From NCBI GenBank assembly GCA_052180195.1, contig CP197469.1: a stretch of DNA of 64,000 nucleotides; one strand, 5' to 3'. Position numbers and translations under genes: made by a program. Each line of letters begins with the position of its first letter. Position 1 is the stretch's first letter. Under the pieces are notes generated by a model that saw only the letters and a program-made list of their open reading frames with translations, was not told the DNA's origin and searched no databases. Shown here one piece after another: positions 59,598-64,000 of this stretch. Origin of the DNA: Gottfriedia sp002574545 (GTDB lineage: Bacteria > Bacillota > Bacilli > Bacillales > Bacillaceae_G).

Positions 59598-60719
59598 TTA
59601 TCGAGAAGTACTTATAATTGTTCCATGTGAAACATTAATAATATTAGCTTGTTTTATCGTTTCGTGCTGAATTCCGTCGACACTTGTTGTTGTGACAAAA
59701 GTTTGTACTTTATTTTGAATTGCATTTAATAAATGCGTTTGACGATAGTCATCTAGTTCCGAAAGAACATCATCTAGTAAAAGTATAGGATATTCTCCAA
59801 CTTCTTCTTTAATCAGTTCAATTTCTGCTAGTTTTAATGAAAGGGCTGTTGTCCGCTGCTGTCCTTGTGATCCAAAAGTTTGGACGTTTTTATCATTTAC
59901 CATAAAGACTAAATCATCTCTATGCGGACCGAGCAATGTAGTACCTCTTGATACTTCACGCTCTTTTTCAGCTTCGAATTGTTTTATGTACTCATCTTCC
60001 ATTTTCGTCAAATCTGTTAAATCTGATACATTAATGCTTGGTTTATATATAATTTCTAGTTTTTCGGTCTCTCTAGAAATTTGACTATGAATAGGCGATG
60101 CCCAATCTTGTAGTAATTTGATGAACGAAATTCGTTTTTCTATTATTTTTACGGCATGTTTTACAAGCTGAGATGTTAGGACTTCAAGCATTAAATAGTT
60201 CCGCTCTCGGCTAGATTGTAATGTTTTTAGTAGTGAATTTCGCTGTTGGAGGATTCTTTGGTACTGACTTAATTCATGTAGGTAAACAGGCGAAACTTGT
60301 CCTAGTTCCATATCTAGGAATTTACGGCGCACTTGCGGACTACCTTTTACCAAATGTAAATCTTCCGGTGCAAACATAACGACATTCATCACGCCTATAT
60401 ATTGACTTAACTTCATCTGTTCAAGATGATTTAGCTTTGCTTTCTTACCTTTCTTTGAGAGGATTAGCTGTAGTGTTACTTGTTGATTTTTTTTCTGTAA
60501 CGTACCCTTTATTGTACCATATTCTTCATCCCAACGTATCGTTTCTTTATCGTTGCTTGTTCGATGGGACTTTGTTAAAGCTAGCACATAAATGGATTCC
60601 ATTAAATTTGTTTTTCCTTGAGCATTCTCACCAATAATGACATTAACATTATTTTGGAAGTTTAATTCAAGTTTTTCGTAATTACGGTATTGTTTTAGCT
60701 GTAAATCTTTAATATACAA
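59598..60719 (-). CDS. recF: DNA replication and repair protein RecF
   Basis: SMC-like ATPase that directs RecA loading at gaps, with RecO and RecR. The 373-residue protein has Walker A GENAQGKTNLME (about 33-44), the signature FGSQGQQRTTALSLKLAE and Walker B LLLDDVLSELD. Start is TTG 60719, with GGGGGA upstream. Follows yaaA by 17 bases. Confidence 0.96.
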   Translation of the reverse strand: MYIKDLQLKQYRNYEKLELNFQNNVNVIIGENAQGKTNLMESIYVLALTKSHRTSNDKETIRWDEEYGTIKGTLQKKNQQVTLQLILSKKGKKAKLNHLEQMKLSQYIGVMNVVMFAPEDLHLVKGSPQVRRKFLDMELGQVSPVYLHELSQYQRILQQRNSLLKTLQSSRERNYLMLEVLTSQLVKHAVKIIEKRISFIKLLQDWASPIHSQISRETEKLEIIYKPSINVSDLTDLTKMEDEYIKQFEAEKEREVSRGTTLLGPHRDDLVFMVNDKNVQTFGSQGQQRTTALSLKLAEIELIKEEVGEYPILLLDDVLSELDDYRQTHLLNAIQNKVQTFVTTTSVDGIQHETIKQANIINVSHGTIISTSR

Positions 60720-60736
60720 TGGGATTCCCCCAAAAC

Positions 60737-60955
60737 TTAAGAAGTTATAATATATGAACCTTTTCCAGTTATCGTTATTGTATCATTTAAAACTAATTTT
60801 TTTCCTCTTCTATTCTCAGGTTCATTGTTAACAAAGATTTCATGCTCCGATAGAAACCATTTAGCCATTCCACCTGTGTCAATTACACCCGCAAGTTTTA
60901 AAAATTGACCTAATGTAATATATTCTGTATTTATTTTAACTTTTTCTGTTTTCAT
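60737..60955 (-). CDS. yaaA: S4-domain RNA-binding protein YaaA (RlbA)
   Basis: Small S4-type RNA-binding protein of 72 residues: ITLGQFLKLAGVIDTGGMAK, FLSEHEIFVNNEPENRRGKK and ITITGKGSY. In B. subtilis it contributes to large-subunit ribosome assembly. AGGGTGAT lies five bases before the ATG. Coupled with recF. Confidence 0.94.
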   Translation of the reverse strand: MKTEKVKINTEYITLGQFLKLAGVIDTGGMAKWFLSEHEIFVNNEPENRRGKKLVLNDTITITGKGSYIITS

Positions 60956-61044
60956 TTTTAATCACCCTCATTTTTCCATTCCTTAATTGTACTAAACTTC
61001 TGTTAGAAAAAAAACACTTAACCCTTATTTTGTCTTTTAAGTAC

Positions 61045-61156
61045 AAAAAAGACTGACCTAAATATACTGTACACTCTCCAACAAACAAACTTGTAGAATA
61101 AATTCTTTATTATTCTTCTCATTGGAGATTGCTAGTACATTCTATTAGGTCAGCCC
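61045..61156 (-). terminator. Long imperfect hairpin after dnaN
   Basis: About 110 bases. Ends GGCTGACCTAA/TTAGGTCAGTC, with AATCTCCAA/TTGGAGAGT pairing inside, followed by T6 on the minus strand. It should end or limit transcription from dnaN into yaaA. Confidence 0.7.
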
Positions 61157-61176
61157 CTTTCGATAGAAATTACTAA

Positions 61177-62322
61177 CTAGTATGTGCGAACTGGTAAAAT
61201 TAATTGCAATGTTCTTGAATCATTTACGGTACGAATTAAAAATGGTCTCATAGCCCCTGTGAATTGAATATAAATTTCTGGGCTTTCGATTGCTTTTAAT
61301 GCATCCATAACATATTTCGCACTAAAAGAGATTTTTAACTCTTCCCCTTTAATATCTTCACAAACGATTTCGTCTACTACTTTTCCAATCTCAGGAGAAT
61401 AAGAAGAAACATTGACCACTGAGTTACCTACTGTTTCTAAGTGAACAACATTATTTCTACCTTCTCTTGCTAATAAAGAAGCACGATCAATTGCTTGTAA
61501 GAATTCTTTCGTCATGACAGTAAGTTCAGTTTTACTTTCACTTGGAATTAATTTTGATGTATCTGGATAATTACCTTCTAATAATCGTGTAAAGAACAAT
61601 AGATGTTTTGTTTTAAATAATGCTTGGTGCTCTGTTAAGACGATTTCTACTTTTTCATCATTATCATCTAGAATTTTACTTAACTCATTTAGACTTTTCC
61701 CAGGAATAACTACACTAGCTTTAAATTCACTAGTTGCAGAACTTCCGTCAATTTTAGCTTGCCTTAAAGCTAATCGGTGGCTATCTGTAGCAATACAAGT
61801 TAGATCACCATTTTCAATCTTCCAGTTTACACCGGTTAAAATTGGTCTAGTTTCTGAAGTTGATACTGCAAACACTGTTTGACGAATCATGAATTTTAAC
61901 AAATCAGCAGAGATTGAAATTGTTTCATGTTCTTCAATTTGAGGAAGTAGTGGATATTCCTCAGAGTCAAAACCATTTAGGTTAAATTCTGTTTTTCCCG
62001 CTCTTATTGTTGTTACATAATTATGGTCAGATTCTAATTCGACGAAATCTGAAGGTAATTTTTTTACAATATCACTAAAATATCGAGCATTTAATACAAT
62101 GCTTCCAGTTCGTTTTACATCAACTAGTTGTTGATCATCCAATACTGTTGGTAAGTAGGATTCTATAGATATATCTGAATCACTACCTGTGAAAGTTAGT
62201 CCTTCATTTGTAACGACTAGTTTAATCCCAGTTAGGATTGGAATAGTTGTTCTTGATGAAACAGCTCTCATAACCTCTTGTACAGCTTTAACAAGATGAT
62301 CTTTTTGTACAGTAAATTTCAT
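61177..62322 (-). CDS. dnaN: DNA polymerase III beta sliding clamp
   Basis: Ring-shaped processivity factor, 381 residues in three similar domains of about 125 residues. Recognised by MKFTVQKDHLVKAVQEVMRA, GSDSDISIESYLP, ATDSHRLALRQA and the C-terminal MRPFLIRTVNDSRTLQLILP with LPVRTY. AAGGAG precedes the ATG. Second gene after dnaA, with the duplex-unwinding part of oriC between them. Confidence 0.98.
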   Translation of the reverse strand: MKFTVQKDHLVKAVQEVMRAVSSRTTIPILTGIKLVVTNEGLTFTGSDSDISIESYLPTVLDDQQLVDVKRTGSIVLNARYFSDIVKKLPSDFVELESDHNYVTTIRAGKTEFNLNGFDSEEYPLLPQIEEHETISISADLLKFMIRQTVFAVSTSETRPILTGVNWKIENGDLTCIATDSHRLALRQAKIDGSSATSEFKASVVIPGKSLNELSKILDDNDEKVEIVLTEHQALFKTKHLLFFTRLLEGNYPDTSKLIPSESKTELTVMTKEFLQAIDRASLLAREGRNNVVHLETVGNSVVNVSSYSPEIGKVVDEIVCEDIKGEELKISFSAKYVMDALKAIESPEIYIQFTGAMRPFLIRTVNDSRTLQLILPVRTY

Positions 62323-62329
62323 TGTTTGT

Positions 62330-62467
62330 ACTCCTTATATAATTAATAAAATAATATAGTAATAGTAGTAGGGCCTGTGGATTTGTGGATAACTACATTT
62401 TATTAAAGAAAAATAAGTCTATCAACATGTGGATAGACTGTGTAAAAAAGATAGAAAGTTATGCACA
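62330..62467. other. oriC unwinding region (dnaA-dnaN spacer)
   Basis: On the minus strand: a perfect DnaA box TTATCCACA (62384-62392), directly followed by AAATCCACA (62376-62384), GGCC, a DnaA-trio array read as TAC/TAT triplets (62357-62371) and an AT-rich unwinding element (62330-62356). Further weaker boxes lie at 62428-62436 (TGTGGATAG) and 62459-62467 (TTATGCACA). This matches the B. subtilis incC organisation. Confidence 0.9.
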
Positions 62468-62478
62468 GGTAAATAACT

Positions 62479-63825
62479 CTACTGATTTAGTTTTTCATTG
62501 ATTTCTTTAACTTGAGATTGCAGCTGTGAGTCAGTTTCAATTAATTTTGAAATTTTTTCATGCGCATGAATAACAGTTGTATGATCTCGGCCTCCAAACT
62601 CTTCTCCTATTTTAGGTAAAGAATGGTCTGTAAGCTCTCTTGAAAGATACATTGCAATTTGTCTTGGGAAGGCTACGGATTTTGTACGTTTCTTTGCTTT
62701 AAAATCCTCTAATTTAATGTTAAAAAATTCTCCAACTGTTCGTTGAATATCATGTATTGATACTGTTTTAGGCTTGGTTGCTGTAATTAAGTTCTTTAAT
62801 GCTTCAGCGGCCACACTAGCATTTATATCCTTGTTAATTAACGATGAATAAGCGACTACACGAATAAGTGCTCCTTCTAATTCACGGATATTTGTATCAA
62901 TTTGATTTGCAATATATAACATTACCTCATTTGGAATATCTAACCCCTCAGCCTTTGCCTTTTTACGTAAAATGGCAATCCTAGTTTCTAAATCTGGTGG
63001 TGTGATATCCGTAATAAGGCCCCATTCAAATCGCGAGCGAAGTCGATCTTCTAATGTAGGAATTTCTTTAGGTGGTCGGTCACTTGAGATGACAATTTGT
63101 TTACTTTCTTCATGAAGCGTATTAAAAGTATGGAAAAATTCTTCTTGGGTTTGTTCTTTTCCAGCTAAGAACTGAATATCATCTATAAGTAGTACGTCTA
63201 CATTACGGTACTTATTTCTAAATTCAATTGCCTTATTATCACGAATAGAGTTAATAAATTCATTTGTAAACTTTTCTGATGATAAATACACAACTTTTGC
63301 ATTCGGATTATGTTCGAGTACATAATGTCCAATTGCGTGCATTAAGTGTGTTTTTCCTAATCCTACTCCCCCGTAAATAAATAACGGGTTATAGGCCTTT
63401 GCTGGCGCTTCAGCAACCGCTAATGATGCTGCGTGTGCAAAGCGATTACCTGAACCAATTACAAATGTATCAAAAGTATATTTAGGGTTTAACATACTTT
63501 GTCCGAACTCTACTGGTTCCTCAAATTTAACTTTTGCCTTAACTGCCGGTATATTCATCTCTATTTCTTCTACATGATTTTGAGGAAGGATAAATTTGAT
63601 CTCTAATTCCGCTCCAGTTATTTCTAATACTGTATCCATTATCAAAGATGAGTACTTTGACTCAAGCCAATCACGGGCAAATTCATTTGGGGCAATAATA
63701 GTTAAAGTATCATTCTTTAAAGAAAACGCCTTTGTTGATTTTAGCCATGTTTCAAAGCTTGGTTTACTTATTTTTTTTTCTATTTCTGCTAGAACCCTGG
63801 ACCACAGATCCCCTATATTCTCCAA
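62479..63825 (-). CDS. dnaA: Chromosomal replication initiator DnaA
   Basis: Binds oriC, unwinds it and recruits the helicase. The 448-residue protein has domain I (residues 1-80, ENIGDLWSRVLAEIEKKISK), the AAA+ domain with GGVGLGKTHL and LLIDDIQFLAG, and the C-terminal DNA-binding helices with the signature GGRDHTTVIHAHEKI. Start is TTG 63825, with AGGAGGG eight bases upstream. Expected to be autoregulated through the DnaA box at 63963. Confidence 0.98.
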   Translation of the reverse strand: MENIGDLWSRVLAEIEKKISKPSFETWLKSTKAFSLKNDTLTIIAPNEFARDWLESKYSSLIMDTVLEITGAELEIKFILPQNHVEEIEMNIPAVKAKVKFEEPVEFGQSMLNPKYTFDTFVIGSGNRFAHAASLAVAEAPAKAYNPLFIYGGVGLGKTHLMHAIGHYVLEHNPNAKVVYLSSEKFTNEFINSIRDNKAIEFRNKYRNVDVLLIDDIQFLAGKEQTQEEFFHTFNTLHEESKQIVISSDRPPKEIPTLEDRLRSRFEWGLITDITPPDLETRIAILRKKAKAEGLDIPNEVMLYIANQIDTNIRELEGALIRVVAYSSLINKDINASVAAEALKNLITATKPKTVSIHDIQRTVGEFFNIKLEDFKAKKRTKSVAFPRQIAMYLSRELTDHSLPKIGEEFGGRDHTTVIHAHEKISKLIETDSQLQSQVKEINEKLNQ

Positions 63826-64000
63826 ACAGTAATCCCTCCTTACAAAGCTTGTTTAACTTTTGTACAAGCATATAATCTACATATTTATTTTTATTCATAT
63901 CATTGAATAGTCTTTATTTTATAAAACTGCAAAAATCCACTTTATTTGACAGTATTCACCCATGTGGATAACTTAAAAATAGTACAAGTGTAAAACCTGT
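63826..64000. other. dnaA upstream region and edge of oriC
   Basis: AT-rich leader of dnaA with one perfect DnaA box (TGTGGATAA on plus, 63963-63971). The rest of the box cluster and rpmH should lie beyond the right edge. A dnaA promoter must be here; I could not place it with confidence. Confidence 0.75.

Overview
The window is the origin-proximal region of a low-GC, endospore-forming Bacillaceae chromosome, read backwards. The right end holds dnaA and the start of oriC. Moving left, the order is dnaA-dnaN-yaaA-recF-gyrB-gyrA-rRNA-yaaC/guaB-dacA-pdxST-serS-dck/dgk-tadA-SRP RNA-dnaX-yaaK-recR-yaaL-bofA-rRNA-csfB-yaaO-tmk-holB-yaaT-yabA-yabB-yazA-rsmI/abrB-metG-tatD-yabE-rnmV-ksgA-yabG-veg-sspF-ispE. 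This is the classic Bacillus order. Spore genes (sspF, yabG, csfB/gin, bofA) confirm a spore former. The genome is AT-rich and differs from B. subtilis in gene content: remB, yaaH, xpaC, yaaN, yaaQ/darA and yaaR are not at their usual places. I cannot name the species.

Layout. 1-6 kb: isoprenoid, spore-coat protease, ribosome and 5S maturation genes. 6-15.6 kb: metG, the divergent abrB, and the rsmI-yazA-yabB / yabA-yaaT-holB / tmk-yaaO block. 15.9-22 kb: csfB, rRNA operon 1 (with tRNA-Ile and tRNA-Ala in the spacer) and bofA. 22-26 kb: replication and recombination genes (dnaX, yaaK, recR), the long Bacillus-type SRP RNA and tadA. 26-33 kb: plus-strand genes, namely isochorismatase-like yaaI, the deoxynucleoside kinases, and a LytS/LytTR two-component pair beside a CstA transporter. 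33.6-40.8 kb: T-box-controlled serS, vitamin B6 synthase pdxST, dacA, guaB and yaaC. 40.8-54.5 kb: rRNA operons 2 and 3 in direct repeat, flanking a BmrA-like ABC exporter with its own two-component system. 55-64 kb: gyrase, recF, yaaA, dnaN, dnaA and the origin.

Almost all housekeeping genes and all three rRNA operons lie on the minus strand, so they run with the replication fork leaving oriC leftward. The head-on genes are abrB, yaaI, dgk, dck, the lytST-cstA group and yaaC. Near-cognate starts are common: 8 TTG and 7 GTG among 46 protein genes, judged from ribosome-binding-site spacing.

Most of the window is well-known core genome. The points that stand out are the exporter/two-component module between two near-identical 4.9-kb rRNA repeats, a terminator hairpin whose loop is inverted in one rRNA operon, mosaic sequence differences between rRNA copies, several long imperfect intergenic hairpins, a frameshifted membrane-gene relic near 33.2 kb, and an unrecognised short reading frame near 16.35 kb. 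I found no CRISPR array, transposase gene or prophage.
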